Shown in pieces: positions 22,142 through 31,872 of a stretch of 64,000 nucleotides of DNA. Position 1 is the first letter of the stretch. Each line of letters starts with the position of its first letter. A program made the position numbers and the translations under genes. The DNA is from Tubulanus polymorphus. Its lineage: Eukaryota; Nemertea; Palaeonemertea; Tubulaniformes; Tubulanidae. The notes beneath the pieces were generated by a model. It was not told where the DNA came from, did not search any database, and saw only the letters and a program-made list of their open reading frames with translations. The stretch is taken from contig NC_134028.1 of the NCBI RefSeq assembly GCF_964204645.1, positions 14,993,263 to 15,057,262 on the forward strand, written 5' to 3'.

Positions 22142-22567
22142 ATGGATGATAATATTGATATCATTCCTCATGATATAAATAAAACTAAATTAAAAACATA
22201 TTTAGAAAAACAAATATTAGAATTTGAAAGTGACTTAAAGATAAAAAAGAAAAAATATTTAAAAAGTAAAATTATATATTATTTGATTATAAGTGGTTCG
22301 GTTACAATTAGTTCTGTAATAACATTTCTAGCAATATTCAGTCCATTAACACCTTTAGCTATATCAATTGGTGTATTAGGATTAAGTTCAAGTGTTTTAA
22401 CTGGTATAAGTTCAAAATTAAATATAAAAAGTAATAAAGAAAAAATTAAAACTAATATAAAAGAAATTAATAAATTAAAAAATACACTAGATTATATAAT
22501 AAGTTTAAATGGCCATATAACAGTTGAAGAACAAGATAAATTATTAAAAGAATTAGTTAATTATTAA
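22142..22567 (+). CDS. 141-residue Polinton protein with two membrane helices
   Basis: Intact ORF after TTTTTTTTGCTAAATAAATG. An N-terminal coiled coil (residues 17-45), a hydrophobic hairpin YYLIISGSVTISSVITFLAI plus PLAISIGVLGLSSSVLTGIS (about 48-100), then a basic coiled coil. Such coiled coil-TM hairpin-coiled coil proteins occur in many Polintons. They are likely membrane-active or structural, but this is not demonstrated. Confidence 0.7.
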   Translation: MDDNIDIIPHDINKTKLKTYLEKQILEFESDLKIKKKKYLKSKIIYYLIISGSVTISSVITFLAIFSPLTPLAISIGVLGLSSSVLTGISSKLNIKSNKEKIKTNIKEINKLKNTLDYIISLNGHITVEEQDKLLKELVNY

Positions 22568-22583
22568 TTTTTTAGTTATATAA

Positions 22584-23909
22584 ATGGCAGATAGTTTTCC
22601 AAAAGCTTTCCAATATAATAAATCAATTAAATATAATATTCCAGCAATAGATTTTAATAAAGATATTTCATATAGAAATGAAGTTTTAAATTCATTAATT
22701 GATTTATATATTTATGTTACTGAAAGTAATAATTTTCATGTAAAGATGGAAAATATATTTCATGTGTATACAATTAATTTAAAAAATTTAAATGAGGCAA
22801 AACAATGGTTATTAAAATCTAATATGAAGTATTGGCAGAACCAATTAAATTTTGCTGTTTATTGTGCAACAACAGGATGTGGAATTAGTTGGAATGATCA
22901 TTTAAATAAACCAAGTTTACCATTGATGTTATCACTTTTTAGATTTCATACTTATTTTCAAATAAAATCAATATTAGATGAATTAGAATGTCCTTTACCA
23001 GGTTCAATATATTTTAAAGAATTGAATAATAATATTAATTTTTCTAAGTTTTATAAAATATGTAATGAATTTAATATTAATTCAAATAAAGATTTTAGAG
23101 CAAAAATTGGAACAATGGGTGGATTAGGAATATTATATACTAAAGAATTTGGAAAAATAATGACAACTTCAGATATAAGAACACTAAATTGGAATGAATT
23201 ATCAAAATATTATAATAATATACAACAACAAAATAATAATGGTTGGGTTTATTTCATTTTAGAAAATAGTGAAGGTTTTACTAAAGCTGGAACACAAAGA
23301 ATAAATCAATCAATTAGAACTTATTTGATACGTATTTTAGGTGCGCAAGTTGAAACAAGATCCCCAATAATTGGAAATGATAAAACTTCATTCGATGCGC
23401 AGAAACAGTTAAAAGTATTATTTGAAGATTCAATTCATAATGATAAAAATAGATCGATTCCGGAAAACATTGTAAGATATCAAAATTATTTAGATAAATC
23501 ACATATTAGATTAAATTATTGTATAGGCCCTAATCTATTTATTATTTCTAATGATTTAGTATTAAAGATGGGAAATATAATTGGTTTTAATAATCTAATT
23601 AAAACTGCAACAATTAATAATTCATTTGGATTAAATGATATAAATAAAAAGATTACTACTGCACCAAAATTAATGGAAGGAGAAAAAAATAAAAAACACA
23701 TTCAATCAACAGAAACTAAAATTAATAATATTAAATTAAATAATGATTCTAAAATAAAAGATTTCAATACTACAGCAAATATAGAAACTGATATTATTCA
23801 ACATGAAATAATTAAACTAAATGATGATAATAAATCCCATGAAAATACTAAATTAGCTATAACTTGTATAGGAATTGTAATCGGAGGAATATTATATTTT
23901 AAATTTTAA
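22584..23909 (+). CDS. 441-residue conserved Polinton protein, C-terminal membrane anchor
   Basis: Long intact ORF, ATG preceded by TTTTTTAGTTATATAAATG. Distinctive block WQNQLNFAVYCATTGCGIS around residues 83-101, then LFRFHTYFQIKSILDELECPLPG, later EGFTKAGTQRINQSIRTYLIRILGAQVETRS and IRLNYCIGPNLFIIS. The C-terminal third is Asn/Lys-rich and ends in a hydrophobic anchor (TCIGIVIGGILYF). I recognise the layout as recurrent in invertebrate Polintons but know no assigned function; its position next to the capsid genes suggests a virion protein. A fragment of this gene is found outside the element at 42101-42239. Confidence 0.75.
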   Translation: MADSFPKAFQYNKSIKYNIPAIDFNKDISYRNEVLNSLIDLYIYVTESNNFHVKMENIFHVYTINLKNLNEAKQWLLKSNMKYWQNQLNFAVYCATTGCGISWNDHLNKPSLPLMLSLFRFHTYFQIKSILDELECPLPGSIYFKELNNNINFSKFYKICNEFNINSNKDFRAKIGTMGGLGILYTKEFGKIMTTSDIRTLNWNELSKYYNNIQQQNNNGWVYFILENSEGFTKAGTQRINQSIRTYLIRILGAQVETRSPIIGNDKTSFDAQKQLKVLFEDSIHNDKNRSIPENIVRYQNYLDKSHIRLNYCIGPNLFIISNDLVLKMGNIIGFNNLIKTATINNSFGLNDINKKITTAPKLMEGEKNKKHIQSTETKINNIKLNNDSKIKDFNTTANIETDIIQHEIIKLNDDNKSHENTKLAITCIGIVIGGILYFKF

Positions 23910-23924
23910 TTTTTTATTATGTAA

Positions 23925-25144
23925 ATGGCAGAAGGTGGAGAAGATTTTCCAATGGGTCCTTTAGATGAACCTGGCATAACTGATGAACAACCACCTGATT
24001 TTAGTGAAACAAGTTTTAGTAATGATAATAAAACAGAATATAATACTAATTTACCAGAAGTTGTTCCTGGTTCTAAAGCCCCGTCAACAGATGAATATAT
24101 TAGAGGAGCTAAATCGAGATATTGAAAATGAAGTTCCAGAAATAACAAAAAAAGAATTAAATTATAATGAAATTACTCATGAATTTAAACCAATGTTAAA
24201 AAGATCTGGTTTCAATATAACAAATAAAGGTATGGATTATTTAGTAGAAGGTTTAAAATATTCAAATGGTGATTATTATTGGCATTTGAAAGATGACTAT
24301 TATTTTAAGATTTCTTCTAATAAAAGTCTCGATAAAATAATAACAAAATCAACTTTAATTAAATTAGATCAATCTAGAATTAAGAATAATAGAGATAATT
24401 AATGAAAATTTAAGACAAAAAAAAATTCCTAAAGAAACTGATAATTCCAAAACTAGTAAAGTTAAATCAACCGAAGTTCAAACTGAAAAACTTTTACCGA
24501 ATGGATTAATTGATGCAACAGATCAAGAAATAGATGATTTAAATAATATATTTTCTGTTGAAGTAGTTAGAGAAATTAAAAGTATAAGACTTGCATCTGA
24601 TAAAATTGCGCATGATAAAAGTATAAGAGATATTAAAATTAGTAATTTAGAAAAAGAATTAACTGATAAAGATAAAGAGATAGAACAACTAAAGTCTGAT
24701 TTAGACCATCAAGCAATTGGTGAAATGGAATATAGGCAAAAAGAATTACGTTTAGAAAAAGAAATTGATAATTTAAAAGATAATTTAGAAGTACAGAAAG
24801 AAGAAATTAAATTATTATTAAAATCATTTGATTATAATATTAATAGATTAAAAGTTATTTAAAAAGTTACTCCTACTCCCTATAAACCAGATAAACCCCC
24901 GAATGATAATAATTCTATACAAGATAAAGTTAAAGATGGTTTAAAGAAATTAGCAAAATATTTATGGGAACTATCAAAGAAATCTGCTGCAGCATTGCCA
25001 GGTATTATTGCATCAATTGTTGATTTTATATTGAAATCTGCAGGAAACATTATTAACTTTGCTGCTGAACATATTATTTTATTTTTAATTACAGTTGTAA
25101 GTGCTATTATTTTTGGGTTAGTAAACATGATAAAAAATAAATAA
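23925..25144 (+). pseudogene. Polinton coiled-coil protein with C-terminal amphipathic/membrane domain, broken
   Basis: Starts in TTTTTTATTATGTAAATGG. An acidic Pro-rich start (to about 24100). A frame change near 24105 leads into RDIENEVPEI...KPMLKRSGFNIT and a GDYYWHLKDDYYF segment. A further shift near 24395, then a long Glu/Lys coiled coil (24560-24850), a TAA at 24859, and finally a block of DKVKDGLKKLAKYLWELSKK and ALPGIIASIVDFIL type, followed by a hydrophobic tail. That terminal block is a widely conserved Polinton signature. The family is known by conservation, not by function; a scaffold-like structural role is an inference. Confidence 0.7.
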
Positions 25145-25164
25145 TTAATTTTTTTGTTAAATAA

Positions 25165-26412
25165 ATGAGTGGGAGTTATATCAATCCTTCTAAGAATCAT
25201 AGAATATCTAATGCTATTAAAGCAGAAAGATCACATCATATAATTACTCATAACCCTTCTAATATTAATACCGATGAAACTTTATATGTTAGAATTCCTA
25301 GATTAACACAAAATACTTTTTATGTTCCAAATAGTATTTATTTATCAGCCGATATAAAAGTAACCGGTAATAATAATAATTATGTTGTGGATAATGTTGG
25401 AAGATATTTGATTAAAAAATTAACAAGAAAGATTGGCCCAGAAACAGTTTTCTCATTAGATGATTATAATTTATTTATGCATTATAAAGATTTATGGTTA
25501 TCTAACGAAAATAGAAATAATATGATATTTCAAGGCATCCAATCAGAAAACCAAAATAAATTAAGATCTGAAGCTAATAATGCAGTAGTAAATAATGCTA
25601 CAGATAATTTGATAAAAAAGATTTATGGAAGCAAATATAAAATTCCATTAGACTTTGAATGGTTAAATAATAATGCACCTTTGTATAAATACGCAATTCA
25701 AGAAGATGTTATATTCGAAATAACATTTGCTCCTGTTAATGAAATTGTAATATCTAGCGTTAATAAAGATATGGGTTATAAATTATCGAATATATGTTTA
25801 GAATATGATACAGTAACTGATGAAAATATTTCAAGTATAATTCAAACTAAATACAATCAAGGATTTTCATTATTATATGATTATATTGATAAATTTAAAA
25901 CTGTAACTATTAATGCAAATGATGAAATAATTAATGAGAATATTAACTTCCCAAGAAGATCTCTCAAAGGTATATTAATATTTTTTACAATTGCAACATA
26001 TACTAATGGCGCAATAAATGTTGATAATTATTATAATCCTGAAATAACAAAAGTAGAAATAACTATCGAAGGAATAGCAAATAAAATATTTTGTCAAGAA
26101 ATGAGAATGATAGATCAATGGCCAGAAATTAGAAAACATTTTATGAATGAAAAAGTAAAATCATCTGAAAATTGTAATATTAATCAAATTGATTATTATA
26201 CCGGTAATACATATGCATCATGGTTAGATATTAGAACAACAGAGGATAATTAATTACATGGTTCTGGAAAAAAATTACAGAACACTAGAGATGGAATACA
26301 ATTATTCATGACAAAGAAAAAAGGAAGCCTAAATTTTAAAATGCACATTTATATTATATCTGACGCGTAATTAAATATTGTAAATTCTCAATTAAATAGT
26401 GTTATGTATTAA
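25165..26412 (+). pseudogene. Major capsid protein (double jelly-roll type), two late stops
   Basis: ATG in TTTTTTTGTTAAATAAATG. The order HNPSNINTDETLYVRIPRLT, FYVPNSIYLSADI, NVGRYLIKKLTRKIGPETVFSLDDYNLF, YKDLW, then NFPRRSLKGILIFF and MRMIDQWPEIRKHFMNE, fits the Polinton major capsid protein. The main frame is open to 26250. It is then interrupted by TAA at 26251 and again near 26369, after which the same frame continues in family-like sequence (LHGSGKKLQNTRDGIQL) to TAA 26410-26412. Both stops sit where a Lys or Gln codon would be one change away. Truncated by the last ~50 residues, the protein would probably not fold normally. Confidence 0.8.
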
Positions 26413-26444
26413 AATATCAACTTTAATGAAAATTTATATAATAA

Positions 26445-27605
26445 ATGGAAGGAGGTAAAGTATATAAACATATTCCATACATCGATACACATGAAAATAA
26501 TGATGGTTTATATTATGTAATACCTTGTAATATAGCTTTGATATTTGATCCTATTTTCAAAATTTATAAAACTAAACTAATAGAAATCGATAATAATAAA
26601 AGTGGTGTTGTTGATAATTTAAGTAATGTAATTGATAATAATGTCATACCTTCTACATCTAATAATGTAATACCTACTACATCTAACAATGCAATACCTA
26701 CTACATCTAATAATGATAAGATTGAACCTGATATCAAAACCAAAAAGACAAATAAAAAATATTGTGATGTATGTAAGAAATATGTATCATATAAAAATTG
26801 GGCATCACATAAGAAATCAAATAAACATATAGAAAAAGAAAAGAATATTAATGATAATAATATATCTGATAATAATATAATAGATAATATCAAAGGTAAT
26901 GTTAATACAATTGAAACAAATGATACCATAGATAATATAACAGATAATGTTGATACAATTGAAACTAATGATAATGAAACAATTGATGATTCTAAAAAAC
27001 GTTGTAACATTTGTAATTTAGATATTTCTAAAAGTAATTTTTCTAAACATAAAAAATCTCAAGCGCATATCGAAAATGAAAGGAAGTTAGAAGAACATGA
27101 AAAGAAATTAGAAGAAAAAGAAAGAAATAAAACGTGTCAATATTGTAATAAAAAAATTGAACCTGTTGATGAAAATACTCATTATAAATCAAAATTACAT
27201 CTAATTAATGTTTATAAAATGGTGAGTATGATACCATTGTTAAATAACCCAAATAAATATATCAAATATTTTAATCCTAAAACTAACCAATATTATGTAT
27301 TCTATAAGTTGTTATTTGATAAATTATCAGCTTATGCAGAAGATAATCCTAAACAAATATATAAATTATTATATTTTAGGAAAATAGATTTAAGTTATCT
27401 AATAAAACATTTTGGATATCAATTTGATTTTGATAATGATGATTTTGATGAATACTTAGAAAAATTAAGAGAAAAAGCTAATATACCTACTAATTATCAT
27501 TCAAAGATGGCTCAATTAAAATTAATAAATCTACCTAAGACTTTTGATGAATTAGATATAAACAGAGATGATTTTATAAATGTATTAGAAACAAAATTAG
27601 AATAA
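26445..27605 (+). CDS. 386-residue zinc-finger protein of the Polinton
   Basis: Intact ORF, ATG in ATATAATAAATGGAAG. A short N-terminal domain (YKHIPYIDTHENNDGLYYVIP), a triplicated linker of NNVIPTTSN type (about 26635-26715), and then three C2H2-like fingers (YCDVCKKYV...H, RCNICNLDI...H, TCQYCNKKI...H) separated by Asn/Asp-rich repeats. The C-terminal ~110 residues include FNPKTNQYYVFYKLLFDKL and a helical segment. The finger type resembles those in the terminal repeat genes. It is the last plus-strand gene before the central palindromes. Function unknown; a DNA-binding role is inferred. Confidence 0.7.
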   Translation: MEGGKVYKHIPYIDTHENNDGLYYVIPCNIALIFDPIFKIYKTKLIEIDNNKSGVVDNLSNVIDNNVIPSTSNNVIPTTSNNAIPTTSNNDKIEPDIKTKKTNKKYCDVCKKYVSYKNWASHKKSNKHIEKEKNINDNNISDNNIIDNIKGNVNTIETNDTIDNITDNVDTIETNDNETIDDSKKRCNICNLDISKSNFSKHKKSQAHIENERKLEEHEKKLEEKERNKTCQYCNKKIEPVDENTHYKSKLHLINVYKMVSMIPLLNNPNKYIKYFNPKTNQYYVFYKLLFDKLSAYAEDNPKQIYKLLYFRKIDLSYLIKHFGYQFDFDNDDFDEYLEKLREKANIPTNYHSKMAQLKLINLPKTFDELDINRDDFINVLETKLE

Positions 27606-27955
27606 TTATTATAAATTTAAATTATAAAAATGAATAAATTATATGTTTTCTCTTAATAGAAATAAAAATACATTATATTATAACTATTTCTATACTTAGA
27701 AACAAAATTAGAATAATTATTATAAAACTAATTTATATATCTATGTACTAGACGTACGTAAGAATCTTGGTAAGAATCCAAGAAATCTTACTTTCTTACT
27801 CGTACGTCTAGTACATAGATATATAAATTAGTTTTATAATAATTATTCTAATTTTGTTTCTAAGTATAGAAATAGTTATAATATAATCTATTTTTATTTT
27901 TATTCAGAGAATACATATAATTTATTCATTTTTATAATTTAAATTTATAATAATT
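27602..27955. repeat. Giant palindrome at the convergence of the two gene sets
   Basis: The left arm (27602 to about 27760) and right arm (about 27806-27955) are near-perfect reverse complements over ~150 bp. One recognisable pair is AATTTATATATCTATGTACT against AGTACATAGATATATAAATT; another is the ATAAAAATGAATAAATTATA block at both outer edges. Part of the left arm (TTAGAAACAAAATTAGAATA) also duplicates the last codons of the gene ending at 27605. It lies exactly between plus-strand genes (ending 27605) and minus-strand genes (ending 28109). It may act as a bidirectional terminator or replication structure. Confidence 0.9.
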
Positions 27956-27961
27956 ATAATA

Positions 27962-28085
27962 AAACTGATTTATATATCTATGTACTAGACGTACGTAAGA
28001 ATCTAAGAATTCTTACTTTCTTACTTTCTTAGCAAGAATCTTGGGTTCTTACGTACGTCTAGTATATAGAAATATAAATTAGTTT
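27962..28085. repeat. Second palindrome, related to the first
   Basis: AACTGATTTATATATCTATG faces, after a central TACGTAAGAA...TTCTTACGTA region, the inverted ATATAGAAATATAAATTAGTT. The GACGTACGTAAGAATC core is shared with the first palindrome. Together the two hairpins fill the whole ~500-bp gap between convergent genes. Confidence 0.85.
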
Positions 28086-28108
28086 CTATAATATTCCAAA
28101 TTAGGATT

Positions 28109-28771
28109 TTATTTCATAAATTTATATTCATAGGGAAATTGTAGTCTTAGCAATAATTTTGAACCTTTATTATTCTTTAATTTATTCATATATTCATCAT
28201 GTAATTCAGTAGGTATAATTTGATTTTCTTCCAATGATTGTTGCATAGATTTTCTATCTTTATTGTGGAATAAAACTAAAAATCTTATATTCTCCCTAAA
28301 GTCTTTAACAATTGAATTATATTTTTGATTTAAAACCCATGTTGTTATCCCGAAATGTCTCCCAGAGAAAGCTAAATAACATGACTCACTTTCTCTCACT
28401 TTTGAATCATGTAAATTAGCGCAATCATCTACAATGAATAATGTATTTGATCCTTTATAAGTATCAATTGCTACTTTTATACAATTATCTAAATTTTCTT
28501 TTACTGTTTTAGGATCTAATATAATAAACTTTTTTATTTTAACTATATCCCTATTATATGTTTTATTCATTTCATAAGTAGGACAGAATAATATTATGTT
28601 ATCAAAATGATTCTTATAAATAGTTTCTAACAAATCTAATATGAAATGTGTTTTACCACAATTGGTTACCCCAGTAACTAACATATTATGCGGTTCAAAT
28701 ATAAATAAATCTTTATTCATTCTTTCTTTTAATTTTACTAGATAAAATCCATTCATTAAATTTATCATCAT
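28109..28771 (-). CDS. Packaging ATPase (FtsK/HerA, A32-type)
   Basis: Intact 220-residue ORF. Walker A loop in VTGVTNCGKTHFIL near residues 33-46. Walker B in NTLFIVDDCA (about residues 110-119). Then GRHFGITTWVLNQKYNSIV, the sensor region, and a short C-terminal tail. Length and order are those of Polinton/NCLDV A32-like ATPases, which pump DNA into capsids. The start used is MMINLMNG; the second methionine (28768) or the third (28756) could also serve. It is separated from the upstream integrase gene by about 60 bp. Its presence with capsid genes supports a particle-forming ancestry for this element. Confidence 0.92.
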   Translation of the reverse strand: MMINLMNGFYLVKLKERMNKDLFIFEPHNMLVTGVTNCGKTHFILDLLETIYKNHFDNIILFCPTYEMNKTYNRDIVKIKKFIILDPKTVKENLDNCIKVAIDTYKGSNTLFIVDDCANLHDSKVRESESCYLAFSGRHFGITTWVLNQKYNSIVKDFRENIRFLVLFHNKDRKSMQQSLEENQIIPTELHDEYMNKLKNNKGSKLLLRLQFPYEYKFMK

Positions 28772-28829
28772 ATCCTTTATATTTCACCTAAGAATACTTT
28801 TTTCCTTTAAGAGTTTTTGTTTTCAATAC

Positions 28830-29750
28830 TTATTCTATTTTGTATTCTATTTCATCTGGGTTTGGTACAAGTGATAATTCTTGTTCATAGAAATAACCTA
28901 ATATTTCTTCATCTTTTAGATCTTCTAATTTATAAACAAATGGTTTAGTTAATATTATCTTTTTAATCTTGAATATTTCTTCTGTAAAATTTGGGGTATA
29001 ACCTTTATAAAAGGTTTTTCTATGTGTAACAAACACATCATATAAATTATTCCAAACTATTTCTGAATTATCTTCTTTTCTAGCTTGTATAGGTTTCATA
29101 TTTATAGAACTATGTTTAGAATTATTATAACCTTTCACTAAATCATCTAACACATCGATATATTTGTATGTTTCATTAGCAGTAAAATATTTCCACATTC
29201 TAGTTTTCAATGTTTTATTAAATCTTTCTATAATAGATGCTTTTTTATCTGAGTGTGTTGAAAAATAGTCTACATCGTTATCAGATAATAGTTTTTTGAA
29301 ATGTTTGTTATAGAATTCCTTACCTTCATCAAATTGTATCTTATCTGGAATAGCTTCTTTAAATATAGATTTAAAAGCATTTGTTACTTCTATACCAGTT
29401 TTATTTTTGATTGGAATTGACCATGCGTATCTACTGAATATGTCTATAACATTCAGTATCCAGAAATATCCTTTGTTGTATTCTTCTAAGTTCTTCATGT
29501 CAATTAAATCAGCTTGCCATTGTTGATCGATATATGAAACCATAACTTTTCTTGTTAAATAAGTTTTATCCATTTTCTTGTGGATTTGATATGTTGGTTG
29601 ATTTTGTAACCATGATTTTAATTCACCATATTTTATGTTACCATTTTCTTTATCAGATTTAATTTTATTCCATAATTCTGAAACGCTAGAATATGATACT
29701 TCACTTTCTGGGTTATAATATAAATCTCTTAAATATTGTTCTTTTTTCAT
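28830..29750 (-). CDS. Polinton integrase (retroviral-type, DDE)
   Basis: Intact 306-residue ORF. The N-terminal part (EQYLRDLYYNPES, then a KLYxxxK-like region) precedes the rve catalytic core. Acidic residues are in DQQWQADLIDM, IQFDEGKEFYN and KASIIERFNKTLKTRM, giving the D-D-E triad. The C-terminal SH3-like part (VYKLEDLKDEEILGYFYEQEL) follows. It integrates the linear element and generates 6-bp target duplications, in agreement with AACGTG at the ends. It is one of the few intact core genes here. Confidence 0.95.
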   Translation of the reverse strand: MKKEQYLRDLYYNPESEVSYSSVSELWNKIKSDKENGNIKYGELKSWLQNQPTYQIHKKMDKTYLTRKVMVSYIDQQWQADLIDMKNLEEYNKGYFWILNVIDIFSRYAWSIPIKNKTGIEVTNAFKSIFKEAIPDKIQFDEGKEFYNKHFKKLLSDNDVDYFSTHSDKKASIIERFNKTLKTRMWKYFTANETYKYIDVLDDLVKGYNNSKHSSINMKPIQARKEDNSEIVWNNLYDVFVTHRKTFYKGYTPNFTEEIFKIKKIILTKPFVYKLEDLKDEEILGYFYEQELSLVPNPDEIEYKIE

Positions 29751-29828
29751 CTTATTTTAATCCATTAATAATAATTTAGATTTAGTTTCAATGACTTTAT
29801 GATTTGACTTATTTTCTGGTATGATAGG
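29751..29828. other. Short spacer between integrase and membrane-protein genes
   Basis: AT-rich, with no feature beyond the adjacent start and stop codons. Confidence 0.4.
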
Positions 29829-30125
29829 TTAATCATCATTGGAATCATCTTTATCATCAGATTTGAATTTTGATTTATATATTACACCAGAGAATATAAT
29901 AATTGTGATTAACCCAATTGTAATATATAAGTAATTATTTCTTCCACTATTAGAAGAATCAGATGGATTATTATTTGAATCAATATCAGATAATTTCTGT
30001 GATTCATTTATATCAGTTAATTTCTTTTTCTTAGCTTTTTTTAATTCTGCAGCTCTTTTACCTAATTCTCTTGCCCATTTAATTTGTTTCTCGGATCTAG
30101 GCTTTTTCTTAACGCCATCACTCAT
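29829..30125 (-). CDS. 98-residue basic membrane protein of the Polinton
   Basis: Intact ORF, start in AAAATAAATGAGTGATGG (minus strand). A very basic N-terminus (KKKPRSEKQIKWARELGKRA, AELKKAKKKK), a Ser/Asn linker, and one transmembrane helix YLYITIGLITIIIFSGVIY followed by an acidic tail. SEKQ..WA+ELG-type basic proteins with one TM are recurrent in Polintons and related viruses. Function unknown. The start codon overlaps the end of the upstream gene by a few bases. Confidence 0.75.
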   Translation of the reverse strand: MSDGVKKKPRSEKQIKWARELGKRAAELKKAKKKKLTDINESQKLSDIDSNNNPSDSSNSGRNNYLYITIGLITIIIFSGVIYKSKFKSDDKDDSNDD

Positions 30126-30709
30126 TTATTTTAATTAATTTTTGTTCTGATTCGTTTTCTGTTTCGCCGTTTGGTTGTAGTACATCTGTTTCGTTCTTAC
30201 CTGATTTATATTCCATAGGCTTGATGTTCGAAAATGTTATGACACCAGTAGAAATTAATGTCATAACCGATCCTAATCGAAATGAAGCATAACCAACCCA
30301 TTTTTGTAATTCAGTCATAACTAAGTAGTCATTTTTCAAATCACTATATAATTTATTTTCATCATCAATTGGTATTAACCGAATACATAACTTAGAATAA
30401 CATTTGACAATACCATCATTTATTCTAGCTAATCTAGCTTCTTCATAAATCTTAAAATATTTTATTACTTTATCTGGTTTCATAGCATCTAATTCTTGAA
30501 AAGTAATAGTCTTAGTTAAAAATTGTTTACACTTTCCGCCAGCAATCAATAGTTCAAGATGGTGTTTACAATATAAGTAGTATTCATAATCTATATTGTT
30601 ATTAACTTGAATAGAATTAGAAACAACTGGATCCTTATTATCACTTATGCCCAAATCATCTAATGTTTTTTTCAATATCGGCGTTATTCTTACTCGATTT
30701 CTTTGACAT
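30118..30709 (-). pseudogene. Conserved ~195-residue Polinton protein, early frameshift
   Basis: The long frame (IDYEYYLYCKHHLELLIAGGKCKQFLT, ELDAMKPDKVIKYFKIYEEARLARINDG, WVGYASFRLGSVMTLISTGVITF) lacks a good ATG. An ATG at 30709 inside TATAAATG on the minus strand lies in another frame and runs into it at an A7 run near 30670, so the true start is 30709 and one base is missing or extra in the A run. A C-terminal hydrophobic segment (VMTLISTGVITF) precedes an acidic tail. The family is conserved in Polintons; function not known to me. Confidence 0.65.
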
Positions 30710-31872
30710 TTATATTAGAGAAATTTAATAAGAAAAATATTATAAGTATTATAAAATGATACTAGTATCTCTTTAGGTTAATACTAAATTGACTAGGTTA
30801 GTTAAAGTTCAAGAATTTCTATTCAAATCTATTCAAAATCTATTCAATCTAATGTCAATTAGAATTACCAAAAGAAAATATTAAAAATATAATAGAATTC
30901 ACTAGCAGTTGAAGTTATTTATTTATAAATAACTTCTTTTTTATTATATTTTATTTAAATTAGGATTTAATATCTCACTACTATTGTCTATCTATTAGGA
31001 GCAGTAATTATAACTGTCCAGATAAGTCATTTCGGATTCTCGATAATAAATCCTAAAACTGAAAATAAATTCAAATAAACGACTGGTGGAAATACTATTT
31101 CATAAACACATATATTTTATTCTACAATCATTATCGATTTCCACATTCCAAGCCGCTCGGCAGCCGAGCGGTAAGGTATGCGTGGAATGCAGGAATCAAT
31201 AAAGTATAATACAACATCTGTCACTGTGTGTGACATTAACAACAGCTGAATGACGCAATTGAAGTTCCGACAAACGTAATGCATTGAAAGCCTATACAGT
31301 ATGGCTAAACTGCTACAGTCTCGTGAGTTGAAATATCCATAATTTCTGATTCCACATCCATCCATCTTCACTTTCTTGATTCAATGGTCTTCATTTTAAT
31401 ATCTAAAAGATAAATATCTAGCGTAGAATAAAACTAACTTGAAGTTGTAGTTGTAAAATATTAATTACAACACTTAAACATGGCCATTTGTGGCGCATCT
31501 TACCTGGGTAAGTTTTACATGTTTAACATTTCCCAACGCCTTAATAACAACAAAATAAGTACTCACATTTATAACTGTAAACTCCTAAAATTGTGTTTAT
31601 AGAGAGAATATCCTATGCGTTCCTATGCTTATTTGCTGCGCGCTTATAACTGCCAGTTATTCACTAGCTAAACACTGTCTGATCAACATATGTTCCTTTG
31701 TGATGTAATTGATTAATCCTTTTCAACTGAAAGAGCACATTCGATCAATATTCAAATGAGGTGCGCCGCATTCAACTGAATATAACGTGCGACAGATGTT
31801 TTTGTAAACAACCTAATACAATTACATATAGGCGGTTTGACATAGATCGAGAGTAACCGGTTTTTTAAGCGT
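30710..31872. other. Noncoding stretch inside the Polinton
   Basis: No gene recognised. A palindrome GAAGTTATTTATTTATAAAT plus AACTTC lies at 30912-30937. A 19-bp GC-rich hairpin CCGCTCGGCAGCCGAGCGG lies at 31153-31171. From about 31080 the base composition becomes less AT-rich than the Polinton genes, so part of 31080-31860 may be a further small insertion; I cannot define its ends. Confidence 0.45.
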
